Below, in pieces: positions 43,201-52,839 of a stretch of 64,000 nt of DNA; position 1 is the stretch's first letter, and each line of letters starts with the position of its first letter. The translations under genes and the position numbers were made by a program. The DNA lies in NCBI RefSeq assembly GCF_050876985.1, contig NZ_JBPAPP010000001.1; one strand, given 5' to 3'. This stretch comes from Halopseudomonas sp002296055. Lineage in GTDB: Bacteria; Pseudomonadota; Gammaproteobacteria; Pseudomonadales; Pseudomonadaceae. A model generated the notes under the pieces. That model worked only from the letters and a program-made list of their open reading frames with translations. It did not search any database and was not told the DNA's origin.

Positions 43201-43330
43201 TGGCGGCCTGGCGCTTAGCCAACTGCTGACCCTTTACACCACCCCGGCGGTGTACCTGTATCTGGAAAACCTGCGTCAGCGCGTGTTGCGCCGCCGGGCG
43301 CAGGCCCATCCTTCCGAATCCTCTGTCTGA
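40250..43330 (+). CDS. muxC: RND efflux pump, inner-membrane subunit C (MuxC/MdtC-like)
   Basis: Second RND pump subunit, 1026 residues, starting at a GTG whose GTGA overlaps the muxB stop by four bases (translational coupling). The N terminus ETGMLRRPVGLSLLALALVLVGLLCWRLLPVAPLPQVEVP, the TM4 relay GAGLVVDDAIVVLENV, and VKDF-type second-half motifs (LYESTLHPLTILSTLPPAGLGALLAL, MKNAIMMIDFALEL) are intact. It pairs with MuxB in a heterotrimer; in MdtBC the C subunit is thought to bind drug and B to move protons. The TM4 acidic pair is kept here, as in MuxB. Substrates unknown. Confidence 0.95.
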   Translation: MSIETGMLRRPVGLSLLALALVLVGLLCWRLLPVAPLPQVEVPMIVVTASLPGASPESMATTVATPLERALGAISGVTEISSSSNQGSAQVALAFELDRDLNEAAREVQAAINAVRGDLPAGMPGNPEYHKIDPSQAPVMGLALSSSNLSPSELYDIGSTILAQKIAQISGVGEVSVGGASLPAVRVQLDAGALLHYGISLDEVRTAISNSNALRPMGVIEEGSHRWQVQTSEALRTAAAYRSLIVRYQDGAAVRLGDVAQVTDSVENRYSAGFHNDKAAVILSVSRQSGANIVETVDNIRERLPQLYNLIPADAELTVISDRSPVIRATLREAQISLLLASLLVVLVVWLFLGNLRAALIPSTAIPVSLIGSFVVMYLCGFSLNNLSLMALIVGAGLVVDDAIVVLENVQRHMANGLSPMQAAARSARELRFTLIAMTLALAVVFASILLLGGLIQQLFQEFSITLVAAMLISLLVSLTLTPALCALWLKPGQQPVAEKDDQDSLFASLHRGYARSLHWLLRFRPLAIVLLLGAVGASGYLLANLPEESLPQQDSGQINGFLRGDDGLSFQVMQPKIEAYRQYILSDPAVADLTGTSGGDRGLTNTQLSIKLKPLSERNASAQEVVERLRLNAPSIPGIMMMLMVEQDLFFRPPFRRSEYEVLLRSDSLEALKTWSRNVALAMEQSPMLTDVDSMDSDEARQVVLNIDREAARRLGVDMQTIASVLNNSFSQRQVATLYDELNQYRVVMELAPRYTESPEVLAQLEALTSDGQRVPFSTFATWDYGMSEDRIRHEGQFASMGIGYALPDGVTDIQAREAIDQILNEVMLPSEVHLAPPSANDFSTVLDPWVFVVVLLAVYLVLGVLYESTLHPLTILSTLPPAGLGALLALKFGGQNLSLIAMLGLFLLIGIVMKNAIMMIDFALELQRRDGLAPRQAIERAALLRLRPILMTNLAGMLGAVPLIMGFGEGAEMRRPLGMTIFGGLALSQLLTLYTTPAVYLYLENLRQRVLRRRAQAHPSESSV

Positions 43331-43346
43331 ACACCGGTTGCTGCCC

Positions 43347-44765
43347 ATGAAGCCTTTGCTGTTAACGTCTACCGTCCTGCTTGCCGCCGCCCTGGCTGGT
43401 TGCACCATGGGGCCGGATTACCGTCAACCGGCCATCGCCCAGCCGCTGGTACTCAAGTACGACCAGGGCTGGCAACCTTTGCCGGCCAAGGCTTGGGCCG
43501 ACAGTGGCGCCTGGTGGGATGCCTTTGCCGACGCCGAGCTGAGCGCGCTGGTGGTCGAGGCCAACGCCAACAACCTGACCCTGGCCCAGGCCGCCGCCCG
43601 TTATCGCGCCGCTCTCGCTCAGCGTCGGCAGAGCAGCGCCGACTACATGCCGACCCTGAGCGCAGCGCTGGACGCCAGCCGCAGTGGCGGCAGCGACAGC
43701 GCCAACACCGACAGCAGCCGCGCCCAGCTGGGGATCAGCTGGGAGCTGGACTTGTGGGGGCGGGTACGGCGGCAGGTGGAGTCTTCAACCGCGGCGCTGG
43801 ATGCCAGTGCTGCTGATCTGGCGGCTGCCCGGCTGTCGATTCAATTGGCGGTGGTCAACAGTTACGTCAACTTGCGCGCACTGGACGTGCAGCAGCGCAT
43901 CCTGCAGCAGACGCTGTCATCGTCGGAGCGCTCAACCCAACTGACGCGCAACCAATACGACGCGGGTATCGTCTCGCGAGCCGACGTGATTCAGGCAGAA
44001 ACCCAGCTGCAATCGCTGCGCAGTGACTTGTACGACCTGGAGGCCCAACGGGCGATCGAAGAAAATACCCTGGCGGCGCTGCTCGGCCGGGCGCCGTCGT
44101 CCTTTGAGTCGGCAGCGGACGACAGCCTGCCAGTGGTGCCGCAGATTCCAGCCCAGCTGCCCAGTGAGCTGATTGCCCGTCGCCCTGACGTGGTGTCTGC
44201 CGAGCGCGGCGTGGCCGCCGCCAATGCCGACATCGGGGTGGCCATTACCGCCTGGCTGCCAACCATCAGCCTGGGCGCCAGCGGCGGCGTTAGCGGTGAG
44301 TCGGTCAGTGACCTGTGGAATGCGCCCGTGCGCTTCTGGTCGGTCGGGCCGAGTCTGGCTCAGACGCTGTTCGATGGCGGCGCACGCAGCGCGGCGCGAG
44401 ACCTCGCCTATGCGCGCTATGACGAGCAAGTTGCTGCCTACCGTCAGACGGTATTGGATGCACTGACCGAGGTGGAAAATGCCCTCGCGACTACCGCGAT
44501 TTTGCGTGAGAAAGCGGTACAGCAAGACAAGCTGGTGAGCCTGGCGGAGGAAAACGAACGGGTGATCACCAACCGCTATCAATCGGGCCTGGTGTCCTAT
44601 CTTGAGGTCGCCATCGCGCAGAACACCACGCTCAACGCCAAGCGTGGCCAGGTTAGCGTCACCAGCGCGCAACTTGCTGCCGCTGCGCAGCTCGCCGCCA
44701 GCATCGGTGGTGCCTGGGAGATTGGTGATGATGTGGGCGCGGCAGCTGAGCGGCCGCAGGAATAA
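43347..44765 (+). CDS. opmB: Outer-membrane efflux channel lipoprotein (OpmB-like)
   Basis: TolC/NodT-family outer-membrane factor, 472 residues from the ATG at 43347. It has a lipoprotein signal with lipobox LAGC (MKPLLLTSTVLLAAALAGCTMGPDYRQP), then two OEP repeats forming the helical barrel (LALAQAAARYRAALAQRRQSS.., ELDLWGRVRRQVESS, LPSELIARRPDVVSAERGVAAANADIGVA, and LVSYLEVAIAQNTTLNAKRGQ). It completes the tripartite pump with the three upstream genes, 16 bases after muxC. A 12-bp stem-loop follows, and the next gene is convergent. Confidence 0.93.
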   Translation: MKPLLLTSTVLLAAALAGCTMGPDYRQPAIAQPLVLKYDQGWQPLPAKAWADSGAWWDAFADAELSALVVEANANNLTLAQAAARYRAALAQRRQSSADYMPTLSAALDASRSGGSDSANTDSSRAQLGISWELDLWGRVRRQVESSTAALDASAADLAAARLSIQLAVVNSYVNLRALDVQQRILQQTLSSSERSTQLTRNQYDAGIVSRADVIQAETQLQSLRSDLYDLEAQRAIEENTLAALLGRAPSSFESAADDSLPVVPQIPAQLPSELIARRPDVVSAERGVAAANADIGVAITAWLPTISLGASGGVSGESVSDLWNAPVRFWSVGPSLAQTLFDGGARSAARDLAYARYDEQVAAYRQTVLDALTEVENALATTAILREKAVQQDKLVSLAEENERVITNRYQSGLVSYLEVAIAQNTTLNAKRGQVSVTSAQLAAAAQLAASIGGAWEIGDDVGAAAERPQE

Positions 44766-44771
44766 TCTGAG

Positions 44772-44802
44772 GCGCGATCAGGCGTTCGATGCCTGATCGC
44801 GC
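44772..44802. terminator. Bidirectional stem-loop between opmB and fumC
   Basis: GCGCGATCAGGC (44772-44783) and GCCTGATCGCGC (44791-44802) form a perfect 12-bp stem with a 7-base loop between convergent genes. There is no U tract, but position and stability fit a shared terminator. Confidence 0.7.
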
Positions 44803-44808
44803 AGTGCC

Positions 44809-46185
<1,377 letters not shown>

Positions 46186-46297
46186 CGTGCTGCGCTCCTG
46201 GTTCTGGGGGCAGCGTGATGCAGGAGAGTGGAAAAGTCGCCGCCCGGTCTAGTGTACGCTTGGGCGCGGTGGGCGCGGCAAGCGTTCAGACGGTAAT

Positions 46298-46316
46298 GCA
46301 ACCGGTTATCATTATC
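46298..46316 (-). promoter_or_regulatory. Fur-box-like site upstream of fumC
   Basis: On the fumC strand GATAATGATAACCGGTTGC matches the 19-bp Fur consensus at about 14 positions, with the first 11 bases identical. It is the best half-site in the window. Confidence 0.7.
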
Positions 46317-46322
46317 AAGAGT

Positions 46323-46345
46323 CTGGGTGGCGTTGCACCACCCAG
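46323..46345 (-). terminator. Stem-loop after metE
   Basis: CTGGGTGG (46323-46330) pairs with CCACCCAG (46338-46345), a perfect 8-bp stem with a 7-base loop just past the metE stop. No U tract follows on the metE strand, so it may be a weak terminator or RNA-protecting hairpin. Confidence 0.5.
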
Positions 46346-46353
46346 CCTGCGCA

Positions 46354-48645
46354 TCAGCAACCTGCGCGCAGCGTCTTGGCAGCCGCCACCATGTTGCTCA
46401 ATGCAGGCGTTACCTCAGCCCACTGACGGGTTTTCAGCCCGCAGTCCGGGTTGACCCACAGGCGCTCGGCCGGCACGCGCTCGGCGGCAAGCTTCATCAA
46501 ACTGACCATGTAAGCCTGTGTCGGGATGTTCGGCGAGTGAATGTCGTACACGCCGGGACCGATCTCGTTCGGGTACCGGAAGTGCTTGAAGGCATCCAGC
46601 AGCTCCATGTCCGAGCGCGAGGTCTCGATGGTGATGACGTCGGCATCCATGGCGGCGATTGATTGGATGATGTCGTTAAATTCCGAATAGCACATATGGG
46701 TGTGAATCTGGGTTTGATCGGCAACGCCGTTGGCGGTGATACGGAAGCACTCCACCGCCCAGTCCAGGTACGCCTGCCATTGCGCGCGGCGCAGCGGCAA
46801 TCCCTCGCGCAGCGCCGCCTCGTCGATCTGGATGATGCGCACGCCGGCTTTTTCCAGGTCTAGGACCTCTTCACGTATGGCCAGGGCCAGTTGCTGACAA
46901 CTGACCGAGCGTGGTTGATCATCGCGCACGAACGACCAGTTGAGGATGGTCACCGGGCCGGTAAGCATGCCTTTCATCGGCTTGTCGGTCAGCGACTGGG
47001 CGTAGGTAATCCAGTCTACGGTCATCGCACGTGGGCGGCTGATATCGCCAAACAGAATCGGCGGTTTGACGCAGCGTGAGCCGTAGGACTGCACCCAGCC
47101 AAACTGGCTGAAGGCATACCCGTTGAGCTGTTCGCCAAAGTACTCGACCATGTCGTTGCGCTCCGGCTCGCCGTGCACTAGCACGTCCAGCCCCAGGGCT
47201 TCCTGCTCGCGCACGCAGTGGGCGATTTCGGCCTGCATGGCCTGCTTGTAGCTGGCCCCATCCAGCTCACCTGACTTGAACTGCCGGCGCGCCTGGCGGA
47301 TATCAGTGGTCTGCGGGAAGGAGCCGATGGTGGTGGTCGGGAATGGCGGCAGTTTGAGCAGGGCATCTTGCTTGGCCGCACGTTGCGCGTAGGGGCTTTG
47401 GCGTTTGCCCAAGCGGTCGTCGATAGCAGCGACCGCGGCCTGTACGGCGGGGTTGGTGACGCGCGGCGAGCGTCGACGGCTGTCGATGCTTGCCTGGTTG
47501 TCGGCCAGTTCCTCGGCCACGCTGCTGCGGCCCTGATTCAGGGCGAGGCCCAGGGTGCGCAGCTCGTCCAGTTTTTGCAGGGCAAAGGCCAGCCAGCAGG
47601 CTATCTCAGTATCCAGCGCCTGCTCGCTGGCCAAGTCCACCGGTACGTGTAGCAACGAGCAGGAGGGGGCAATCCACAAGCGCTCGCCCAGCACTCGCGC
47701 AAGGGGGTCGAGCCATCGCAACGCGGCATTCAGGTCGGTCTTCCAGATATTGCGGCCGTTGATCACCCCAAGCGACAGCACGCGGTCATGCGGCAATTGC
47801 GTGATCAGCGTATCGACCTCGTCGGCGGCGTTGACCGCGTCCAGATGTACGCCGGCGACCGGCAGGCGGGCGACCAGCGGCAGATTCTCCTCCAGACGGC
47901 CAAAATAGGTGGCCAGCAAGAGTTTAACTGGCGCGGCAGCCAGGGCCTGGTAGGCGTTTTCGCAGGCGGCATTCAGTTCGCTGGGCAATTCAGTGACCAG
48001 AATAGGCTCGTCGATTTGTACCCACTCCACACCCTCGGCCGCCAGCGCGTTGAGCAGCTCAAGGTAAACGGGCAGCAGGCGTGGCAGCAGCGCAAAACGG
48101 TTGGACTCGTCCTTCTCCTTGCCAATCGCCAGGTAGGTGAGTGGGCCGATGATCACTGGCTTGGCGGCAACGTTTTGCGCCTTGGCTTCGCGCAGTTGCT
48201 CGATCAGTCGTGAGGCGTTCAGGCTAAAAGCCGTGTCTTTTGTGAACTCCGGGACAATGTAGTGGTAGTTGGTGTCGAACCATTTGGTCATCTCGCCAGC
48301 GGCCACACCGCCGCAACACTGGGCATGCTCTTCAGCCGACTGCGCAGAGCGTCCACGGGCCACGCGGAAGTAGTTGTCCAGCTCATCGCCGTGGAAGTCG
48401 CGTACCCGCTCGGGCAGGTTGCCCAGGGTAAAGCTCATGTCCAGCACTTGGTCGTAGAAGGAGAAATCGCCCACTGGCACCAGGTCCAGTCCGGCCTGCT
48501 GGGCCCAATGACGCTGGCGCAGGGTTGCCGCCGTCGCCTTCAGCTCGTCGCGGGATGATTGATCTTTCCAGTAGGACTCAAGGGCGAATTTCAGTTCTCG
48601 GCGGGCGCCGATGCGGGGAAACCCCAAGTTGTGGATGCGTGCCAT
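46354..48645 (-). CDS. metE: Cobalamin-independent methionine synthase
   Basis: Transfers the methyl group of 5-methyltetrahydrofolate-polyglutamate to homocysteine (cytosol). It has 763 residues, the usual length, in two homologous barrel domains. The N terminus ARIHNLGFPRIGARRELKFALESYW binds folate. The catalytic zinc ligands are in the C-terminal half: IHTHMCYSEFNDI (His, Cys) and NPDCGLKTR (Cys). TTTIGSFPQT and VHGEPERNDMVEYFGE are intact. It is a single-gene unit with a MetR-like palindrome upstream; no metR gene is adjacent. No cobalamin riboswitch was seen in the 165-bp upstream region. Confidence 0.97.
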   Translation of the reverse strand: MARIHNLGFPRIGARRELKFALESYWKDQSSRDELKATAATLRQRHWAQQAGLDLVPVGDFSFYDQVLDMSFTLGNLPERVRDFHGDELDNYFRVARGRSAQSAEEHAQCCGGVAAGEMTKWFDTNYHYIVPEFTKDTAFSLNASRLIEQLREAKAQNVAAKPVIIGPLTYLAIGKEKDESNRFALLPRLLPVYLELLNALAAEGVEWVQIDEPILVTELPSELNAACENAYQALAAAPVKLLLATYFGRLEENLPLVARLPVAGVHLDAVNAADEVDTLITQLPHDRVLSLGVINGRNIWKTDLNAALRWLDPLARVLGERLWIAPSCSLLHVPVDLASEQALDTEIACWLAFALQKLDELRTLGLALNQGRSSVAEELADNQASIDSRRRSPRVTNPAVQAAVAAIDDRLGKRQSPYAQRAAKQDALLKLPPFPTTTIGSFPQTTDIRQARRQFKSGELDGASYKQAMQAEIAHCVREQEALGLDVLVHGEPERNDMVEYFGEQLNGYAFSQFGWVQSYGSRCVKPPILFGDISRPRAMTVDWITYAQSLTDKPMKGMLTGPVTILNWSFVRDDQPRSVSCQQLALAIREEVLDLEKAGVRIIQIDEAALREGLPLRRAQWQAYLDWAVECFRITANGVADQTQIHTHMCYSEFNDIIQSIAAMDADVITIETSRSDMELLDAFKHFRYPNEIGPGVYDIHSPNIPTQAYMVSLMKLAAERVPAERLWVNPDCGLKTRQWAEVTPALSNMVAAAKTLRAGC

Positions 48646-48730
48646 GTGCTGCCTCTGCGATTCAGGAAGGTACAGGGACAGGCTAGGGGAGTGGTTGAAT
48701 TATTAAAATTGATGCTTTTTCAGTTTTTGT

Positions 48731-48743
48731 TGAGATTAATTCA
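48731..48743 (-). promoter_or_regulatory. MetR-like binding site upstream of metE
   Basis: TGAG-ATTAA-TTCA fits the MetR consensus TGAA-N5-TTCA with one mismatch and lies 86 bases upstream of the metE start, in an AT-rich stretch (48697-48743) unlike its GC-rich surroundings. The assignment is by pattern only. Confidence 0.4.
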
Positions 48744-48810
48744 TTTGGTGGCGCTACCTAGGGGTGGCTCCCGCCGCCCGTGATGGGCGGGCGACAGGCG
48801 CCGAAGGTGC

Positions 48811-51018
48811 TCAGAAGCGGTATTTGGCAGACACGGTCACGCTGCGGGGCGCACCGTAGGTGATAGCACCGAACGCCTCGAAGATGTCGTAGTACTTCTC
48901 ATCGGTGAGGTTGTTGGCGTTGACCTGCGCAGAGAGGTTGTCGCTGATCTGGTAGCGCGCCATGGCGTTGACCAGGGCATAAGCCTCCTGTTCGATCTTT
49001 TCGGCGTTGCCAGCCGGATTGGCTGCGTAGGTGTAGATATCATCCTGCCAGTTGACGCCACCGCCGACCGTCAGGCGGCTCCACTCACCCGGAAACTGAT
49101 AGGTTGTGAAGGAGCGCAGCAGCTTGGTTGGGAAGCGGGTGTTAAAGGCTTCGCCGTTCTCTTTTTCCGGGTCAAACTGGGTGTAGCCAGCGCCCAGGTT
49201 CCAGCCCTCAGCCACCTCACCATTCACCTCCAGCTCGAAGCCTGTGCTGGTAGCCCCCTTGGTGGTGACATAGGCGGTTTCCACGGTGCCGGGGATCATC
49301 TGGCTGGTAGCTTCTGCGAGGTTGTCCTGTTCAATCTTAAAGATGGCGGCAGAGGCATTCAGGCGGCCGGCGAAAAACTCGCCCTTCAGACCGATTTCAT
49401 AGCTTCTGCCAACGATGGGCTCGAGCTGCTGACCAGTGATGTCGCGTTCACTCTGCGGCTGGAAGATATCGGTATAACTGGCGTAGGCCGAGAGTGTTTC
49501 ACTCAGGTCGTAAACGACACCAGCATAGGGCGTCAGCTCGTGATTGACGTCAGTGGTGGTCGGCTGCGCTGCGTAAATGTCATTGGCCTCTTTTTCGTAG
49601 TTGCTGTCCCGCGCGCCCAAAATTACCGTCAGATTATCGGTGATGCTGAGGCGGGTGGCGGCGTAGGCGCCTTTTTGCGTCAGATCGCCGTATCCGTAGG
49701 TGGTCAGCGGACTCCAGGTCGGCGCTGGGAAGTCCCCCTCGTAGCTGTCGAAGTCGGGGATACCACCCCAGCCAGTCAGCGCAAAGCGGGTATCCGCGTC
49801 GAACGTCTGCTCACTATGGATATAGCCGAACGCCAATTCATGCTCACGGTTGAACAGCGAGAAGGGGCCATCGACACGGACGCTGTAGTCCTCTTGCACC
49901 GTGCGCGTTTTGTACATGCCGGGATAGGTGTTGATGGGCGCAGAGCCAGGCTGGCTGGCGTAGGTATAAACGTAGAACAGATAGGACTCGCCATCGCGCT
50001 CACCCCGGTTATAGCCCAAGTGCAGGTTCCAGTCGTTGGCGAATCGGTGGTCCAGGTTGACGAATTGGGTTTCGTAGGTGGTGTTCCACTTACTCCACTC
50101 CGCCGAGGTGGTTTTTGAGCGGTCCCAGTCGGTTTTACTACCGTCGTGATACCAGTACGCCAAGCCGCCCCACATCGGTGAATCGGATTTGTTTTCCTGA
50201 TGGCTCATGCCAAACCAGAGTGTGGTATCAGGCGTGAGGTCGATATCCATGGTTCCGTAGAGTGTTGAGCGCTGGTTGGTGTGCAGGTCAATCCAGCTGT
50301 CAGCATCGTTGTACTCTCCCACCAGGCGGGCTCTGACGGTGCCGGCGTCGTTCAAGGCGAAGGAAACGTCACCCAAAGCTCCATAGGTATCCCAAGTGCC
50401 GCCACTGACTTCCAGTGAGCCGGTGGTGTGGGCACTACTGGCGCGTTTGCGCACCAGGTTGAGTGACGCAGATGGGTCGCCCGAGCCGCTCATCAGGCCA
50501 TTGGCACCGCGTACGACTTCAACGCGGTCGTACATAGCAAGGCTGCTGAATATCTCTCCCGAACTCCATGGCTGCTCCCAGATGGTGGGCACGCCATCAA
50601 TCATCAGCGCGTTGATTTCAAAACCGCGGGCGTTGAACTGGGCGCGGCTGGTTTCGTAGCGGTTCACCGAGACGCCGACGGTGTTGTTCACAACGTCCAG
50701 GATGGTCTGCATATCCTGATCTTCAATGCGCTGCTGGGTGACCACGGTGACCGACTGTGGTGTCTCGCGCAGTGACATGCTCAGAGGTGTGGCGGTGCGA
50801 GCGGCCTCGGTGGTGTAGGACTCTGTGCCTTCTGTCGTGGCAAGACGCTCGCCCTTGCCAGTCACGGTGATGGGGGCCAGCTCCGCAGTGTGTTCTGGTT
50901 CAGACTGTTGTGCGAAGGCGGGAATAGCGGTCAGGGCGGCGCCGGCGGCCAGCATATGGACTGCCAGTGCGAGCGGGCGCACTGCAACGGTCGAACGATT
51001 GTTTGCGAGTCGGGACAT
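48811..51018 (-). CDS. TonB-dependent siderophore receptor (FhuE-like)
   Basis: Outer-membrane receptor of 735 residues. It has a signal peptide ending IPAFA, a TonB-box-like APITVTG, a plug with SMSLRETPQSVTVVTQQRIEDQDM, VNNTVGVSVNRYETSRAQF.ARGFEINALMIDGVPT and YDRVEVVRGANGLMSGSGDPSASLNLVRKR, and a barrel ending in VSAKYRF. The plug wording (SGSGDPSASLNLVRKR) is that of the FhuE/FpvA-related group binding hydroxamate siderophores such as coprogen or rhodotorulate, or pyoverdine-type compounds. The substrate is a guess. No STN domain is present. A Fur-like box overlaps its promoter region. Stand-alone gene between metE and the lipid transporter operon. Confidence 0.93.
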   Translation of the reverse strand: MSRLANNRSTVAVRPLALAVHMLAAGAALTAIPAFAQQSEPEHTAELAPITVTGKGERLATTEGTESYTTEAARTATPLSMSLRETPQSVTVVTQQRIEDQDMQTILDVVNNTVGVSVNRYETSRAQFNARGFEINALMIDGVPTIWEQPWSSGEIFSSLAMYDRVEVVRGANGLMSGSGDPSASLNLVRKRASSAHTTGSLEVSGGTWDTYGALGDVSFALNDAGTVRARLVGEYNDADSWIDLHTNQRSTLYGTMDIDLTPDTTLWFGMSHQENKSDSPMWGGLAYWYHDGSKTDWDRSKTTSAEWSKWNTTYETQFVNLDHRFANDWNLHLGYNRGERDGESYLFYVYTYASQPGSAPINTYPGMYKTRTVQEDYSVRVDGPFSLFNREHELAFGYIHSEQTFDADTRFALTGWGGIPDFDSYEGDFPAPTWSPLTTYGYGDLTQKGAYAATRLSITDNLTVILGARDSNYEKEANDIYAAQPTTTDVNHELTPYAGVVYDLSETLSAYASYTDIFQPQSERDITGQQLEPIVGRSYEIGLKGEFFAGRLNASAAIFKIEQDNLAEATSQMIPGTVETAYVTTKGATSTGFELEVNGEVAEGWNLGAGYTQFDPEKENGEAFNTRFPTKLLRSFTTYQFPGEWSRLTVGGGVNWQDDIYTYAANPAGNAEKIEQEAYALVNAMARYQISDNLSAQVNANNLTDEKYYDIFEAFGAITYGAPRSVTVSAKYRF

Positions 51019-51068
51019 GATGTTAGCTTCCTGAATGTCGAGAGTTGGCAGATTTTTCTTGGTTTAAT

Positions 51069-51087
51069 GATAAGGATTCGCATTCTA
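51069..51087 (-). promoter_or_regulatory. Fur-box-like site upstream of the FhuE-like receptor gene
   Basis: On the receptor strand TAGAATGCGAATCCTTATC matches the 19-bp Fur consensus at about 13 positions. It lies 51-69 bases upstream of the start codon, in an AT-rich promoter-like stretch. Confidence 0.65.
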
Positions 51088-51212
51088 TTTATGTAAAAAA
51101 GGTAAAGCAATCTGTCTCGTTATTCGGTGCTTTATTTGTGGCTGTGCTAGCTGGTGGCGGGCGGTCAGAGCTCGCGAGGGGCGGTGTTGGGGGCGGGAAG
51201 TGTGCTGGGGCG

Positions 51213-51247
51213 CTGGGGAAGTGCGGAATTAATCAGCACTTCCCCAG
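51213..51247. repeat. Hairpin built on a copy of the MITE terminal repeat
   Basis: CTGGGGAAGTGC and GCACTTCCCCAG form a perfect 12-bp stem around an 11-base loop. Read on the minus strand it contains GGAAGTGCTGATTAATTCC plus GC, identical at 19 of 21 positions to the left end of the element at 3163-3321. It lies 26 bases past the lipoprotein gene stop, so it may also serve as that operon's terminator. Confidence 0.65.
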
Positions 51248-51272
51248 GGTGGCGCCCGCGTAGAGAGGGGGG

Positions 51273-51896
51273 TTACTTCAGAACGGCCGGCTCGAAGCCC
51301 GCGAGCGCGTCGCGGCTCCAGGTCAACAGGTCGCGCGCCAGTTGCTCGCTGGCTACGCCGAAGTGGTCAACCACGGCGTTAACAGAGGTGTCTTGCAGTG
51401 GCTGCTGGACATCGAAGTGGTGGGCGGCGATGACTGCGCGGGTGCTGGGGTCGATCAATTTGGCATCCAGTTCGATTACCACGCTGGCCTGCGATCCCTG
51501 GTAACGGGTCTGGAATTGGCGCAGGTCACTGAACAGGTGCACGTCGGCACGCAGGGAGTGGGTTTCGGTAGTGACCGAGCGAAAGCTGCCGTCCTGTTCA
51601 AATGCCTGTACTAGCTGTTCACGCAACAGGCTTGGGTTGGGATCTGCCCAGCGGGCGCCCTGGTAGCTGCTCAGGGTGTTGTCGTTGGGCGTCACCAAAA
51701 TGCGGGTCGTCTGCAGGGCGCTGCTGCTGGCCGGCGTGGTGATGCGCAGGCTGATTGGTAAGGCAGCGCCGGTATGGCGATCGAGTGCCGGTGCGGGCAA
51801 TTGGTAGAACGTTAGTGGCTCGCTCTTGGGCAACACGGTGCAGGCCGAGAGCAGACCGGCCAGTGCCAGTCCGGTGGTCAGGGTGCGGAAAGTCAT
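51273..51896 (-). CDS. ABC-transport auxiliary lipoprotein (PqiC/DUF330 type)
   Basis: Outer-membrane-anchored lipoprotein of 207 residues with lipobox LSAC (MTFRTLTTGLALAGLLSACT) and the PqiC-like fold (LTFYQLPAP.., ILVTPNDNTLSSYQGARWADPNPSLLREQLVQAFEQDGSFRSV, then ADVHLFSDLRQFQ). This family is the outer component of MCE-type phospholipid transport systems. Its start overlaps the MCE gene stop by four bases (ATGA). It is the last gene of the four-gene transporter operon. Confidence 0.88.
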   Translation of the reverse strand: MTFRTLTTGLALAGLLSACTVLPKSEPLTFYQLPAPALDRHTGAALPISLRITTPASSSALQTTRILVTPNDNTLSSYQGARWADPNPSLLREQLVQAFEQDGSFRSVTTETHSLRADVHLFSDLRQFQTRYQGSQASVVIELDAKLIDPSTRAVIAAHHFDVQQPLQDTSVNAVVDHFGVASEQLARDLLTWSRDALAGFEPAVLK

Positions 51897-52831
51897 GGCT
51901 GAAACTCCTGTCGCTGTTCACGGCCGAGCAAAAACCGGGCGGGGTCGTCCTGCAAGCGGCGGGTCAGATTGCGCAAATCGGCCAGGGTGCCGCGCAGTTC
52001 ATTGATTGCCGGGTCCAGTTGCCCCAGGCCTTGCATGCCACTTTTCAGCGCGTAGCGGTTTTCGCTGAGAATCTTCTCCAACTGGGCGCTGGTTTCGGCG
52101 ACCGAGGCCATAGTGTCACGGGCGCTTTGCAGGGTTTGCGCGCCTTCCTGGTTGAGCAACTGGTCGGCGTCAGCAATCAGCCGGCTGCTGTGCTCCAGGG
52201 TTTCGGTGGCGGCTTGGCTGGTGCTGCGCAGCTCGGCGATCAGCTGCTGCAGGTTGCCGTTGGGGTCGGCGATGCTCTGAGTGGCCTGGTTCAGCCCCTC
52301 CAGCGTTTCGCTCAGGTGCTTAACGTTGCCCTCGGAGAGAACATCGCGGGCGTTGACCACCAGTTTGTTGATGTTGGTCATCAGGTCTTCGCCGTTGGTC
52401 AGCAGGCTGGCCAGCGGGGAGGGGGTCGCATAGATGACCGGGTCTTCGCCGCGCTCGGCGGTCAGCGGCGGGCTGTTGGGGTCGTTGTGGGTCAGCTCGA
52501 TGACCGAGTTGCCGGTGATGCCTGTGAAGGACAGACGCGCCTTGGTGTCCTGTTTGATCGGCACGTCGGCGTCAATCAGGATGCGTGCACGAACGATGCG
52601 CGGGTCGTCGTGGTCCAGGCTCAGCTCGGTGATTTCGCCGATACGAATGCCGCTGAACTGTACTGCGCTGCCACGCGACAGACCGGTCACCGCTTGTTTG
52701 AAGACGACGGTGTAGTAATTCTGTTCACTGCTGGTGCTGGCGCTGCTCAGCCAGATGGCAAAGACAATGGCGGCCAGTGCCGCGAGGACGGTGAACAGGC
52801 CGATCAGCACATGATTGGCTCGGGTTTCCAT
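51893..52831 (-). CDS. MCE/MlaD-family substrate-binding protein of a lipid ABC transporter
   Basis: Inner-membrane-anchored periplasmic protein of 312 residues from the ATG at 52829-52831; the longer frame upstream overlaps the ATPase gene and reads as arginine-rich noise. An N-terminal helix (HVLIGLFTVLAALAAIVFAIWL) precedes the MCE domain at about 38-115 (YTVVFKQAVTGLSRGSAVQFSGIRIGEITEL, ARLSFTGITGNSVIELTH) and a long C-terminal helical region of about 170 residues. That tail is much longer than in E. coli MlaD and may form a tube toward the outer membrane. Works with the adjacent ATPase, permease and lipoprotein. Confidence 0.92.
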   Translation of the reverse strand: METRANHVLIGLFTVLAALAAIVFAIWLSSASTSSEQNYYTVVFKQAVTGLSRGSAVQFSGIRIGEITELSLDHDDPRIVRARILIDADVPIKQDTKARLSFTGITGNSVIELTHNDPNSPPLTAERGEDPVIYATPSPLASLLTNGEDLMTNINKLVVNARDVLSEGNVKHLSETLEGLNQATQSIADPNGNLQQLIAELRSTSQAATETLEHSSRLIADADQLLNQEGAQTLQSARDTMASVAETSAQLEKILSENRYALKSGMQGLGQLDPAINELRGTLADLRNLTRRLQDDPARFLLGREQRQEFQP

Positions 52832-52839
52832 GGGCAGGC

